In this document: piece after piece, positions 16,407-24,250 of the stretch
Layout of the letters: each line of letters opens with the position of its first letter
Position numbering within the stretch: the stretch's first letter is position 1
NCBI GenBank assembly: GCA_023414985.1
Contig: JAEZLY010000248.1
Coordinates: 1 to 27,827, forward strand
Direction of reading: 5' to 3'
DNA: 27,827 nt
From: Bacillota bacterium
Lineage (GTDB): Bacteria > Bacillota > Clostridia > Lachnospirales > Lachnospiraceae
Notes under the pieces: model-generated
What the model saw: the letters and a program-made list of their open reading frames with translations, nothing else
Told to the model about the DNA's origin: nothing
Database searches by the model: none
Translations under genes and position numbers: made by a program

Positions 16407-17462
16407 TCAGTCTTCTAAATCAACCTTCTGCCATAGCCCGCTTTCCGAAGATTTACCGGCGGCCTCTAGGCAGGCTAATGTGTTTCTTCCATCCAGTCCT
16501 GTAACCGGCGGTTCTGTCCGTTCCTTTACCGATGTGACAAACGCATCGATAATACCGGAGCTGATCTGTTTCGTATTCGTACTGATTCCTCCCACGTGAT
16601 AGCGCGCACTGCTTCCGTCCCGGGAATCCACTACGATATCATCTAGTTCACTTGCAAAGATTTTCATCGTACCGTTGGTTCCGTAAATTACGGTACTGTT
16701 ATCCTCTATTCCGTAATTAGTCCAACTGACCTGCATGATTCCTGATATTCCGCTGCGCATTTTCAGAAGGCAGACCGCATTGTCATCCAAACCGATCGGT
16801 GTTCCGTCCGGCGTACATTTATCAAGCGTGGTCAGTGAGGAGAAGATGTATTCTATCTCATCTCCCAGCAGATACCGTACCAGGTCGATTTTGTGTGAAC
16901 CGAGATCTCCCAGTACACCGAATTTTGCCTTGCTCTTATCAAAGAACCAGGTCGCAGATTTATCAATACTCCAGGCCTCTGGGCCGGCATGTTTGAAATT
17001 AGTCTGTATGGTAAGTACCTTGCCGATGATACCATCCTGTAATAATTTCTTTGCTTTACTATGTGTGCTTACCAGACGCTGATTATGACCCAGCATAAGA
17101 ATGCCGCCTGTTCTTCTCTGTGCCCGGATCATCTCCTGAGCCTGATCAACAGTAGGCGCCATAGGCTTCTCACAGAGGACATCCTTACCCGCCTCCAAAG
17201 CCTTGATGGTATGCTCTGCATGAAGATAATTCGGTGTACACACACTGACAGCCTGGACAGTCCCGTCCTTCAACAGTTCCTCATAGGATGCATAAACTCT
17301 TCCGCCGTATATTTGAGTAAGCTCTTCCGCCCTGCTCTGGTTGTAATCATAAAAACCTCTGATTACAGCATCGGGATTTTTATGATATTCGGGTGCATGC
17401 CGGGTATGGGTGATTGCTCCGCAGCCTGCGACTGCTACTCCGATTTTTTTCGCTTCTTCCAT
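16407..17462 (-). CDS. Gfo/Idh/MocA family oxidoreductase
   Basis: A 351-residue NAD(P)-dependent dehydrogenase. The N-terminal Rossmann domain has the VAVAGCGAITHTRH nucleotide loop, and the E98-K99-P100 motif (LCEKPMAPT) ends it. The C-terminal substrate domain carries DLGSHKIDLVRYLLG with D186 and H190, the usual catalytic pair. Members oxidise a ring hydroxyl of sugars, inositols or glycosides to a ketone, or the reverse. It lies between a VOC gene (44 bases upstream) and the TIM-barrel gene (31 bases downstream). GGAGGG six bases before the ATG gives the start. Pairing with the TIM barrel suggests a 3-keto or 2-keto intermediate (inference). Confidence 0.92.
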   Translation of the reverse strand: MEEAKKIGVAVAGCGAITHTRHAPEYHKNPDAVIRGFYDYNQSRAEELTQIYGGRVYASYEELLKDGTVQAVSVCTPNYLHAEHTIKALEAGKDVLCEKPMAPTVDQAQEMIRAQRRTGGILMLGHNQRLVSTHSKAKKLLQDGIIGKVLTIQTNFKHAGPEAWSIDKSATWFFDKSKAKFGVLGDLGSHKIDLVRYLLGDEIEYIFSSLTTLDKCTPDGTPIGLDDNAVCLLKMRSGISGIMQVSWTNYGIEDNSTVIYGTNGTMKIFASELDDIVVDSRDGSSARYHVGGISTNTKQISSGIIDAFVTSVKERTEPPVTGLDGRNTLACLEAAGKSSESGLWQKVDLED

Positions 17463-17506
17463 AGTATCCCTCCGGTTTATGTAATAGTACCGCAGGCGAT
17501 AGGGTC

Positions 17507-17965
17507 TTACCTGACGGGTTTGATATTTAGATTTACACCGAAATCTTCTTCTGTATCGACGACGGTCCAGCTGCTGCCGGGATAATATCCCACCGTCCTT
17601 ACCTGATATCCGTCGCCTTCCAATTCTTTAATAATGGAATCTCTTTTATCTCCGACCTCAAATCCGATATGATGCACTCCATTCCCATGCTGATCCAGGA
17701 ATTCCTGAAAGGTACTGGCTCCTCCTACCGGCTGGTGAAGCTCGATCATAAAGCTTCCCATATCGATATTGCAGACCAGAAGATCCGCAGGAACTGCTTC
17801 CCCTCTGTATTCATAGGGATATTCTTTATTTCCTTCCAGATGCCCTTCTCGAACTTCCGGGGCCTCAATTCCCAACAGATCTGCCCACTTTCTGGCTGCT
17901 TTTCTGATATCCTTTACAATTATATTTATTTGAATAAAACCGTCTCGATTTACTTTTGTTTTCAT
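17507..17965 (-). CDS. VOC-fold (glyoxalase/epimerase superfamily) protein 1
   Basis: A 152-residue protein with two beta-alpha-beta-beta-beta modules. Metal-ligand positions align with the second VOC protein at 25320: Q12, E75 (MIELHQP) and H98 (GVHHIGFEV). The fourth position, usually glutamate (E148 in the paralogue), is N147 here (VNLNI), so metal binding may be weakened or altered. The segment STFQEFLDQHGNGVHHIGF is shared in pattern with the paralogue and with methylmalonyl-CoA-epimerase-like VOC proteins. AAAGGAG seven bases before the ATG gives the start. It is co-transcribed with the permeases upstream (26-base gap) and the dehydrogenase downstream. Confidence 0.88.
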   Translation of the reverse strand: MKTKVNRDGFIQINIIVKDIRKAARKWADLLGIEAPEVREGHLEGNKEYPYEYRGEAVPADLLVCNIDMGSFMIELHQPVGGASTFQEFLDQHGNGVHHIGFEVGDKRDSIIKELEGDGYQVRTVGYYPGSSWTVVDTEEDFGVNLNIKPVR

Positions 17966-17991
17966 AGATTAGCTCCTTTATTCCATTATTA

Positions 17992-18894
17992 TTAGCCCTT
18001 CACGCTGCCCATGACCAAACCTGTCGTAAAATATCGCTGCAGGAACGGATAAACGCACAAAATCGGAGTCATCGCCAGGAATAGCTGAGCTGCACTTGTT
18101 GTTCTTGCATTAACCAGCTTCACATAATTGGCGATATCGGAGCTTGTATTAGAAGCATTTCTGAAGAACGACTCCGTATTGATGATTACTGTCTGAAGAT
18201 AGCTCTGAAGAGGATATTTATCAATTGTATTCATATAGATCATACCGTCAAACCAGCTGTTCCAATGGTTTACGAAAGCAAATAAAATTACCGTGGCAAG
18301 CGTCGGCTTGCAGACAGGCAGGATCACCTTTGTCAGTACCTGAACATGTCCCGCACCATCGATATATGCCGCCTCTTCCAATTCCTTCGGAAGACTTCGC
18401 ATGTAATTCATAACCACCAGCATATTGAATACATTAACGGCACCCGGCAGAATCAAAGCCAGGATTTTATTTGTCAGACCTGTATATTTTACGACCAGAT
18501 AGGTCGGGATCAGTCCACCGTTAAAGAGGATTGTTATAACAAAAAACCACGAAAAAACATTTCTCAGCCGGAATTCACTTGTCGATTTTGATAGCGGATA
18601 TGCCGTCAGAACCACAAGTACAGTATTGAGCAAAACACCCGGCACAGTTCTTTCCACACTGATCCAGAGTGATTTTACGAACTGGCTGCTGCTTAAGATA
18701 AAATCATAGGAATGCAGATTAAATCCCACCGGCCAGAAGGTAACCTCATTGGCGATAACAGCTCCCTTGGATGAAAAAGAAATCGCGAGCAGATTAATAA
18801 ACGGAAGCACGCAAATCAAGGCTAATGAGGTAATCAGAATATAATTAATTACAAGAAAGATTTTTCTTGATAAAGAGGTTTGCATTTTAGTCAT
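17992..18894 (-). CDS. CUT1 ABC transporter permease (LplC/YtcP type)
   Basis: A 300-residue permease with about six TM segments. The EAA loop is seen as EEAAYIDGAGHVQVLTKVILPVCKP in the second half, the site that contacts the ATPase. The N-terminal segment with FINLLAISFSSKGAVIANEVTFWP and the ending FTTGLVMGSVKG are typical of the LplC/YtcP group that imports oligosaccharides and glycosides. It follows the first permease by 38 bases. No ATP-binding subunit is encoded in the locus, so a shared MsmX/UgpC-type ATPase elsewhere is expected (known for this group). Confidence 0.94.
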   Translation of the reverse strand: MTKMQTSLSRKIFLVINYILITSLALICVLPFINLLAISFSSKGAVIANEVTFWPVGFNLHSYDFILSSSQFVKSLWISVERTVPGVLLNTVLVVLTAYPLSKSTSEFRLRNVFSWFFVITILFNGGLIPTYLVVKYTGLTNKILALILPGAVNVFNMLVVMNYMRSLPKELEEAAYIDGAGHVQVLTKVILPVCKPTLATVILFAFVNHWNSWFDGMIYMNTIDKYPLQSYLQTVIINTESFFRNASNTSSDIANYVKLVNARTTSAAQLFLAMTPILCVYPFLQRYFTTGLVMGSVKG

Positions 18895-18932
18895 GATTTG
18901 ACCACCCTTTCCTTTCCCTAAGCAGATACTGA

Positions 18933-19877
18933 TCAGAATATCCTGTAGTTTGCAAATTTATTGGCAAGACTGTAGGACCCTATGACAAAGATCAGTGATA
19001 CACCTGACTTGAATAAGCTTGCCGCGGTAGAAAGCGCATACTGCGCATTTTCAATACCGAGACGGAAGACAAAGGTATCAAGAATATCACCTGTCGCATA
19101 CACTGATGCACTGTACATATTATAGATCTGGTCAAATCCACCGTTTAAAATGTTACCCATACTGAGTACTGACATCAAAATAATCGTACTTAAAATACCC
19201 GGAAGCGTAACATGAAGGGTCTGCTTCACTCTTCCCGCACCATCAATGCTTGCTGCCTCATAAAGATTTTGGTCAATTCCGGTTAGCGCTGCGAGGTAAA
19301 TGATTGAACCGAAGCCAAAGCCCTTCCAGATATCAGTGATGACCATCGTGATAGGGAACCAGGTTGTACTGCCGAGGAAAAAAATCGGATGTACTCCGAT
19401 GCTTTCCAGTACCTTATTCACGATACCGCTGCTGGGGGACAGGATATCCGTAAAAATACTGGCAAGAATAACCCAGGAAAGGAAATACGGAAGATATACC
19501 ATAGTCTGATACATTTTCTTTAGTCGTTTTTTGGAAATTTCATTCAGCATTAATGCAAAAAGGACCGGAACTATGATCCCGCCAATCATCTTCCCAAGTG
19601 CAATCAGAATGGTATTTCTGATGACCGGCCCGATATTAGGCATCGTAAACAGATTCTTGAAATTATCGAATCCGACCCATGGGGAACCGAACAGTCCTTT
19701 GGCCATATTGAATTTCTGAAAAGCAATTACGGTACCTACCATGGAACCATAACTATAAATCAATACCAGGACAACACTCGGTATCAACATAACGATTAGA
19801 GGCAGCTGCCTTCGGAAATTGCCCTGTGACTTTTTATTGGATTTACTCACATTTTTCATTTTCTTATTTTTCTCCAT
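18933..19877 (-). CDS. CUT1 ABC transporter permease (LplB type)
   Basis: About 314 residues with six TM segments after a lysine-rich cytoplasmic N-terminus. The EAA motif reads YEAASIDGAGRVKQTLHVTLPGI. The LplB-type segment FNMAKGLFGSPWVGFDNFKNLF follows TM1. The frame is open to a GTG at 19886, but the ATG at 19877 is preferred because the GGGCGGTG ribosome site stands at the right distance from it. It forms the membrane channel with the permease downstream, and receives substrate from the lipoprotein encoded upstream. Confidence 0.93.
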   Translation of the reverse strand: MEKNKKMKNVSKSNKKSQGNFRRQLPLIVMLIPSVVLVLIYSYGSMVGTVIAFQKFNMAKGLFGSPWVGFDNFKNLFTMPNIGPVIRNTILIALGKMIGGIIVPVLFALMLNEISKKRLKKMYQTMVYLPYFLSWVILASIFTDILSPSSGIVNKVLESIGVHPIFFLGSTTWFPITMVITDIWKGFGFGSIIYLAALTGIDQNLYEAASIDGAGRVKQTLHVTLPGILSTIILMSVLSMGNILNGGFDQIYNMYSASVYATGDILDTFVFRLGIENAQYALSTAASLFKSGVSLIFVIGSYSLANKFANYRIF

Positions 19878-19904
19878 AGACTTCACCGCCCACTTTATAA
19901 GTAT

Positions 19905-19931
19905 TCCGGAGCGGTATTTTCCCGCTCCGGA
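19905..19931 (-). other. Intercistronic hairpin between binding protein and permease genes
   Basis: A 10-bp perfect GC-rich stem (TCCGGAGCGG / CCGCTCCGGA) with a 7-nt loop and no T run after it, located 37 bases past the binding-protein stop. Such hairpins commonly protect the upstream mRNA and lower permease expression relative to the binding protein. Confidence 0.7.
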
Positions 19932-19967
19932 TCACATACTCATAGCAATATTAATTGTTAGTGTATA

Positions 19968-21680
19968 TTACTGCTTCGGGTAGAGCTTCTCCATCTCATC
20001 CAGAGTCTGCTGTCCGCCTGCTGCAAGCCAATCCTGAACGAAGGTATCAAAATAACTCAGATCCTTCTCTCCGGTAATGATTGCTGTAAATGTTGTCTTA
20101 ACCATATCAGTAAGTACGGATGCATTCTGAATCCAGATTTCCGGTTCCTGTGCAGCCATTTCATTCTTTACGATCTGTCCGTTATTCAGATAATCCAGGT
20201 CGATCTTCATAGAGCCTTCCGTGAACATCTGGCCCCAGGTACCATATGCATTTGCATCGTCCTTCAAAGAACCATCCTCAAAGCCCTTCACATAATTATA
20301 ATACTGCAGTGCGGTACCCTTTAAATCTCCGGAAGAGCCTTTTGCCAGAGCATCTAACAGCTGAGGTGCATAGTTTTCGGTAGGTACACCGATATAGATC
20401 GGGCTGAGTCTGTACTGTTCATCTGCCCAATAGTTTTTGAAATCATCTTCTGATCCACTGATTGCTGTCTTCTCATAGAGATTCAGCATCTTAATGATTG
20501 CTTCGGGATTTTTGCATTTTGAGCTGATTACAAAATACTCTCCAACCTTGTTGCTCTGGATACCCTGTGTCACATTGTAACCCTCTGCGGTCGGCAGCGG
20601 ATAAGGACGAGTAATCACGCCTTTATCTTCGTAAATGATATTGAACGGATGCCAGGTACCCCAGTTCATATGATAGGTCATACCAATGGTACCCTGTGCC
20701 CAGTCTGTCTCAAGTTTAGAAGTATCCTTCACCATGAATTCCGGATCGATCAGACCTTCCTTATACATATTTCTTGCAACTTCCAGCGCTTTCTTAACCT
20801 CAGGCTGAATATAGGAGAAGGTCATCTTTCCATCCTTACCGCGATAGAAGATACCACGGTCACCGTAACAAGGTACCCCGTAGGCTTCAATCAGACCCAT
20901 AATCGTACCGTAGTTATTCTGTACCACATTGTCTGCAAGACAGAGTCCATATGTATTACCATTCACGCCATCACCGTCAGGATCTCCGTTCTTAAAAGCT
21001 CTTGCAAGGTCTACCATTTCATCGATTGTCTTAGGAGCCGTCTTACCCGTGTTCTTAAGCCAGTCATCACGGATCCATAAGTTTGTGCACTGATGGAAAT
21101 TGTTGCTCATATAAGGAAAGGCATACAGTTTGCCATCTACCTTAACACCATCAAAGGCATCTGCATAATCAGTTTCATATTTCTTTACGGCATCCGATGC
21201 GTATTTATCAAATACGTCTGTGATATCCATGACATATCCTGCATCAATTGCCTGTTTCAGCCAGAGTCTGTCATCGAACTTTAATACATCCGGCAGATCT
21301 CCGGAAGCAAGAAGAACGTTCATCTTGTTCTTGTAGGCGTCCGTAGTGATATCAGCAGAAAAGGCAACTTCAACATCAATATTGAAGGTGTCCTTGATCA
21401 GCCTCGTCCATTCGTTGGCTTCGTAGCTGTCTCCGTCACGAAATTCCTGTACGGCTGATGCCTGTACTGCAGATGTAATGGTAATCGGTTCTGCATAGGC
21501 TCCCCACTGAGGGTCTGCTTCGGCTGTATCTGCTGCAGCATTCGGTGCAGAAGTTACGGAAGTGTTGTCAGTTGCACTGCTGTCACTTGTGCTGCTTTTG
21601 CCGCCTGCACAGCCTGCAAGACTCACAACCATTGCCATAGCCAAAAGCAAAGCAAAGATTTTCTTACTTGTTTTCTTCAT
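19968..21680 (-). CDS. Extracellular sugar-binding lipoprotein (LplA-like)
   Basis: A 570-residue lipoprotein. A signal peptide (MKKTSKKIFALLL then AMAMVVSLAGC) ends in a lipobox with lipidated C24, followed by a Ser/Thr/Asp-rich linker. The rest is a large cluster-B/D type solute-binding fold, as in LplA/YtcQ proteins that bind oligosaccharides. Many Trp and Tyr residues (for example YHMNWGTWHP) could stack on sugar rings. The frame is open to 21695, but GGAGG eight bases before the second ATG (21680) decides the start. It delivers substrate to the two permeases encoded downstream. Confidence 0.95.
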   Translation of the reverse strand: MKKTSKKIFALLLAMAMVVSLAGCAGGKSSTSDSSATDNTSVTSAPNAAADTAEADPQWGAYAEPITITSAVQASAVQEFRDGDSYEANEWTRLIKDTFNIDVEVAFSADITTDAYKNKMNVLLASGDLPDVLKFDDRLWLKQAIDAGYVMDITDVFDKYASDAVKKYETDYADAFDGVKVDGKLYAFPYMSNNFHQCTNLWIRDDWLKNTGKTAPKTIDEMVDLARAFKNGDPDGDGVNGNTYGLCLADNVVQNNYGTIMGLIEAYGVPCYGDRGIFYRGKDGKMTFSYIQPEVKKALEVARNMYKEGLIDPEFMVKDTSKLETDWAQGTIGMTYHMNWGTWHPFNIIYEDKGVITRPYPLPTAEGYNVTQGIQSNKVGEYFVISSKCKNPEAIIKMLNLYEKTAISGSEDDFKNYWADEQYRLSPIYIGVPTENYAPQLLDALAKGSSGDLKGTALQYYNYVKGFEDGSLKDDANAYGTWGQMFTEGSMKIDLDYLNNGQIVKNEMAAQEPEIWIQNASVLTDMVKTTFTAIITGEKDLSYFDTFVQDWLAAGGQQTLDEMEKLYPKQ

Positions 21681-21742
21681 AGTCTTATCCTCCATATATT
21701 ATTTATCGCAGGAAGTGATAACCACATTCCCACTGAATTAAC

Positions 21743-21759
21743 GGCTTTTCCCCAGCCGC
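21743..21759 (-). other. Small hairpin between TolB-like and binding-protein genes
   Basis: CGGCT / AGCCG with a 7-nt loop in the 96-base gap, plus flanking near-pairs. It has no T run and is probably a minor mRNA structure; TolB-like and binding-protein genes remain one transcription unit on this reading. Confidence 0.3.
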
Positions 21760-21776
21760 TATTTCCGCCCGCCTTT

Positions 21777-22664
21777 TCAGCTCTGTTTGATCCGGTAACT
21801 GACAAAGGCAAATTTCTTACTATCAGGTGACCAGGAGTTGACGTTGATCGTTCCCTGTCCTCCGAACAGCTTTACTGCAGTTTTAACCTCTCCGCCTTCT
21901 GCAGACATCAACCGCAGCTCGACGAATTTGTGGGGAAGATGCTCACTGGGCTTTAAATCCCCCTTCTTATATGCAACCATGACTACTGTCTTACCATCCG
22001 GTGAGACATGGGGGAACCAGGTATTCCATTCCTCATCAAAGGTCATCTGAGTCTGCTCTGAACCGTCGCTTTTCATTCTCCAGGCCTGCATCAATCCGGA
22101 GCGGACTGAATTGAACCAGATGTATGTACCGGTCGGATCATATTCCGGTCCGTCATCCAAGCCTATGGCATTGGTAAGTCTCTTTTCCTCGCCTCCTTCG
22201 GCGGCAATGACATAAATATCATACTCACCTTCTCTTTCGGCGCAATAAGCAAGATACTTTCCGTCAGGCGACCAGCCATGCAGATAACTTGGTGCCATCG
22301 GCGTTATCAATCTCGGAACTCCTCCGTCAAGCGGCAGCGTATACACTCTCGATTTCCCGTCTTCCTTTGTTGCATGGCTGACAGCAATATTGTTGCCATC
22401 CGGTGAGAGAACATGATCATTATTACAGTCGTTCACAAAATCACTGAAGACCTCATAAATTTTCTTTGTTGCGAGTTCGAATCTGAATATCCTGCCGTTG
22501 CTGTTATAAATCAGGAATTTACCGTCCTTCGACCAGTTTGGAGCCTCAATCAGATAATCAAATTCATAAATTACCTCCCTGGTACCCTTCTCGATATCGT
22601 AGATTTCAAGAATGGATTCATCGTCCTCTCGATACCAGGGATTAGATTTATCAATCTCCTGCAT
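21777..22664 (-). CDS. TolB-like six-bladed beta-propeller protein
   Basis: A 295-residue protein built of PD40/WD40-like repeats. WSKDGKF, LSPDGNN, WSPDGKY, YDPTGTY, VSPDGKT and WSPDSKK mark six blades. It has no signal peptide, TM segment or C-terminal peptidase, so it should be a cytoplasmic propeller. This is unlike periplasmic TolB, and the protein is shorter than oligogalacturonate lyases (~385 residues) that share the fold. GGAGGTG eight bases before the ATG gives the start. It is the first gene of the operon, next to the operator-bearing promoter, so it is probably an enzyme (lyase-like) or a binding/scaffold protein for the imported sugar. The function is not assigned. Confidence 0.85.
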   Translation of the reverse strand: MQEIDKSNPWYREDDESILEIYDIEKGTREVIYEFDYLIEAPNWSKDGKFLIYNSNGRIFRFELATKKIYEVFSDFVNDCNNDHVLSPDGNNIAVSHATKEDGKSRVYTLPLDGGVPRLITPMAPSYLHGWSPDGKYLAYCAEREGEYDIYVIAAEGGEEKRLTNAIGLDDGPEYDPTGTYIWFNSVRSGLMQAWRMKSDGSEQTQMTFDEEWNTWFPHVSPDGKTVVMVAYKKGDLKPSEHLPHKFVELRLMSAEGGEVKTAVKLFGGQGTINVNSWSPDSKKFAFVSYRIKQS

Positions 22665-22699
22665 CCTTTTACACCTCCGTATTTGCTTATATCAGTGCT

Positions 22700-22709
22700 A
22701 ACACATGTT
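22700..22709. promoter_or_regulatory. LacI operator-like site, leader of the minus operon
   Basis: AACACATGTT, one mismatch from the AACACGTGTT core, lies ~30-40 bases downstream of the predicted start of the sugar operon mRNA. A possible auxiliary operator. Confidence 0.4.
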
Positions 22710-22745
22710 CACGATTTTATTACAAAACTCTTGTGCTCTGCCTCA

Positions 22746-22774
22746 ACAATAGCATAATAAACACGTGTTTGCAA
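22746..22774 (-). promoter_or_regulatory. Promoter of the sugar-uptake operon
   Basis: On the minus strand TTGCAA (22774-22769) and TATTGT (22751-22746) are 17 bases apart, about 82 bases before the TolB-like gene. The spacer contains the palindromic operator at 22759-22770, so a bound LacI protein would block RNA polymerase. Confidence 0.6.
22759..22770. promoter_or_regulatory. LacI operator AAACACGTGTTT (minus operon)
   Basis: A perfect 12-bp palindrome with a central CG, as bound by LacI/GalR dimers. It sits between the -35 and -10 boxes of the sugar operon promoter. The same core recurs at 24079, before the second regulator gene. Confidence 0.75.
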
Positions 22775-22874
22775 GTATGTATTTCTAATTTGCTAGTTTA
22801 CACACATTTTGAGTCTATTTATTGTGCATATTTCACAAATACCCAATATTTGATCATAATTTATTCTATTTTTA

Positions 22875-22904
22875 TTGACACTAAAGCACCTATAATGTTA
22901 GTAT
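22875..22904 (+). promoter_or_regulatory. Promoter of the first LacI gene
   Basis: TTGACA (22875-22880) with TAGTAT (22899-22904) at 18-base spacing. A TATAAT at 22891-22896 is a rival -10 but has no good -35. The operator-like site at 22916 would lie just after the transcription start, as at the second regulator gene. Confidence 0.45.
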
Positions 22905-22915
22905 TTTACTGGTTG

Positions 22916-22925
22916 AACGCGTGTT
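22916..22925. promoter_or_regulatory. Operator-like half-palindrome before the first LacI gene
   Basis: AACGCGTGTT keeps the right half of the AACACGTGTT core with one change in the left half. Its position just downstream of the promoter fits autoregulation. Confidence 0.45.
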
Positions 22926-22984
22926 TCTTATATTTGATGATATTAAGACAGCATACGTAACATACGAGGAAAGGAGAATGCAGG

Positions 22985-24025
22985 ATGAAGAAAATAACCA
23001 GTAATGATATCGCTAAACTTGCCGGTGTTTCCCGCAGCACCGTAAGCCGGGTGATCAACGGCTATTCCAATGTTCCTCCCGATACGCGCACTATGGTAAT
23101 GAAGGTAATCAAAGAAAACCACTATTACCCTCAGCTTTCCGGCCGGCTTCTTTCCGGCAAACAGACAAAAACAATCGGTTTTTTTTGGGTAGCCAACGGA
23201 ACCATATCCATCAGCCCGCTTGCCAGCAGTTATTTTGTGAATATCATAGAAGCTGCGGCATCTCATGGATTTCTGGTACTTACCTGTATCTTTAATAACA
23301 TGTCCGATAAAGCAAATGTAAACTATGTGCGCAAAATCTTTATGGAGGGCAGAATTGATGCCGGTATCTTTGTCGGTGTGGATAATAACGATTCACTGAT
23401 TGATGAGCTGATTCGGCTTGGAAAGATCGTTGGTCTGTTCGATTATTACCATGAGGGGGAGAGTATCCCTAACCGTATTACTGTAAATTTTGAACGTACC
23501 TCCGGGGAGCGTGCCATCGATTATCTTTATCTGCTCGGCCATAGAAAAATCGGCATCATCGATGGTGATATGCGAAGAATCAGCTCCACCCAGAGGCACG
23601 AAAGCTATCTGCGGGCTATGATGAAATATAATCTAACGATGGAAAATAAATGGCTCTGCTATGGCGGAATCACGGAGGAAAGCGGTTATGAATCTGCGAA
23701 AATGCTTCTTAATCGGTGTGAAGGTGATTACCCGACCGCAATCTGCGCCACCAATGATGCGGTAGCCTTTGGTGTATACAGAGCCTGCAGGGAGCTGGGA
23801 ATCAGAATTCCCGAAGACATCTCTATTGTGGGAAATGACGGTGATATCAGCGGTGAATACAGTAATCCCCCACTAACAACGGTATCCTTTGATTTCAAGG
23901 AAATGTTCAACTCCCTGGTAACCCGGGTGATTGATACGATAAACAAAAAGGATGAGGTCGTACCAGATGTATTCATTCCGGGTACCTTTACCGAGCGCAA
24001 GTCCTGTCGTACCATTGTTGAATAG
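22985..24025 (+). CDS. LacI-family transcriptional regulator 1
   Basis: A 346-residue LacI/GalR regulator. Residues 1-50 form the helix-turn-helix (TSNDIAKLAGVSRSTVSRVI), followed by a hinge helix (LSGRLLSGKQT) with the intercalating leucine. The rest is a periplasmic-binding-protein-like ligand domain ending TERKSCRTIVE. AAAGGAG eight bases before the ATG gives the start. It is divergent from the sugar operon and followed by a close paralogue with the same recognition helix. Probably a repressor induced by the imported sugar or an intermediate. The palindromes in both intergenic regions are its likely targets. Confidence 0.95.
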   Translation: MKKITSNDIAKLAGVSRSTVSRVINGYSNVPPDTRTMVMKVIKENHYYPQLSGRLLSGKQTKTIGFFWVANGTISISPLASSYFVNIIEAAASHGFLVLTCIFNNMSDKANVNYVRKIFMEGRIDAGIFVGVDNNDSLIDELIRLGKIVGLFDYYHEGESIPNRITVNFERTSGERAIDYLYLLGHRKIGIIDGDMRRISSTQRHESYLRAMMKYNLTMENKWLCYGGITEESGYESAKMLLNRCEGDYPTAICATNDAVAFGVYRACRELGIRIPEDISIVGNDGDISGEYSNPPLTTVSFDFKEMFNSLVTRVIDTINKKDEVVPDVFIPGTFTERKSCRTIVE

Positions 24026-24040
24026 ATAAATTTCTTACCC

Positions 24041-24069
24041 TTGACATTTTACAGGATAAGTGCTACATT
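24041..24069 (+). promoter_or_regulatory. Promoter of the second LacI gene
   Basis: TTGACA (24041-24046) and TACATT (24064-24069) at exactly 17-base spacing, 16 bases after the first regulator's stop. The operator at 24079-24088 covers the predicted transcription start, so the gene and the VOC and SDR genes behind it should be repressible. Confidence 0.6.
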
Positions 24070-24078
24070 CATCTTACT

Positions 24079-24088
24079 AACACGTGTT
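24079..24088. promoter_or_regulatory. LacI operator AACACGTGTT before the second LacI gene
   Basis: A perfect 10-bp palindrome with TA flanks (TAACACGTGTTTA), placed at about +3 of the second regulator's promoter. It is identical in core to the operator at 22759. Confidence 0.72.
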
Positions 24089-24250
24089 TATTTAAAGTGC
24101 TTGTACTCTAGGAATAATAATTGTTACTTTTAGTCAATCATTTTATCTTTTTTATTTACTTTTTCCTCTCACTTGTAATAGAATCAGATTAGGACCGGGC
24201 AAATTGTTATTTTATGTACATATGCCGGAATTACTTTTGAAAGGAAATGC

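Noticed and set aside
22759..22770. CcpA cre site
   Set aside because: The sequence lacks the TGnAAnCGnTnnCA pattern; the strict AAACACGTGTTT palindrome fits the local LacI proteins better.
22875..22896. TTGACA followed by TATAAT as one promoter
   Set aside because: The spacing is only 10 bases; an 18-base spacing to TAGTAT is more plausible.
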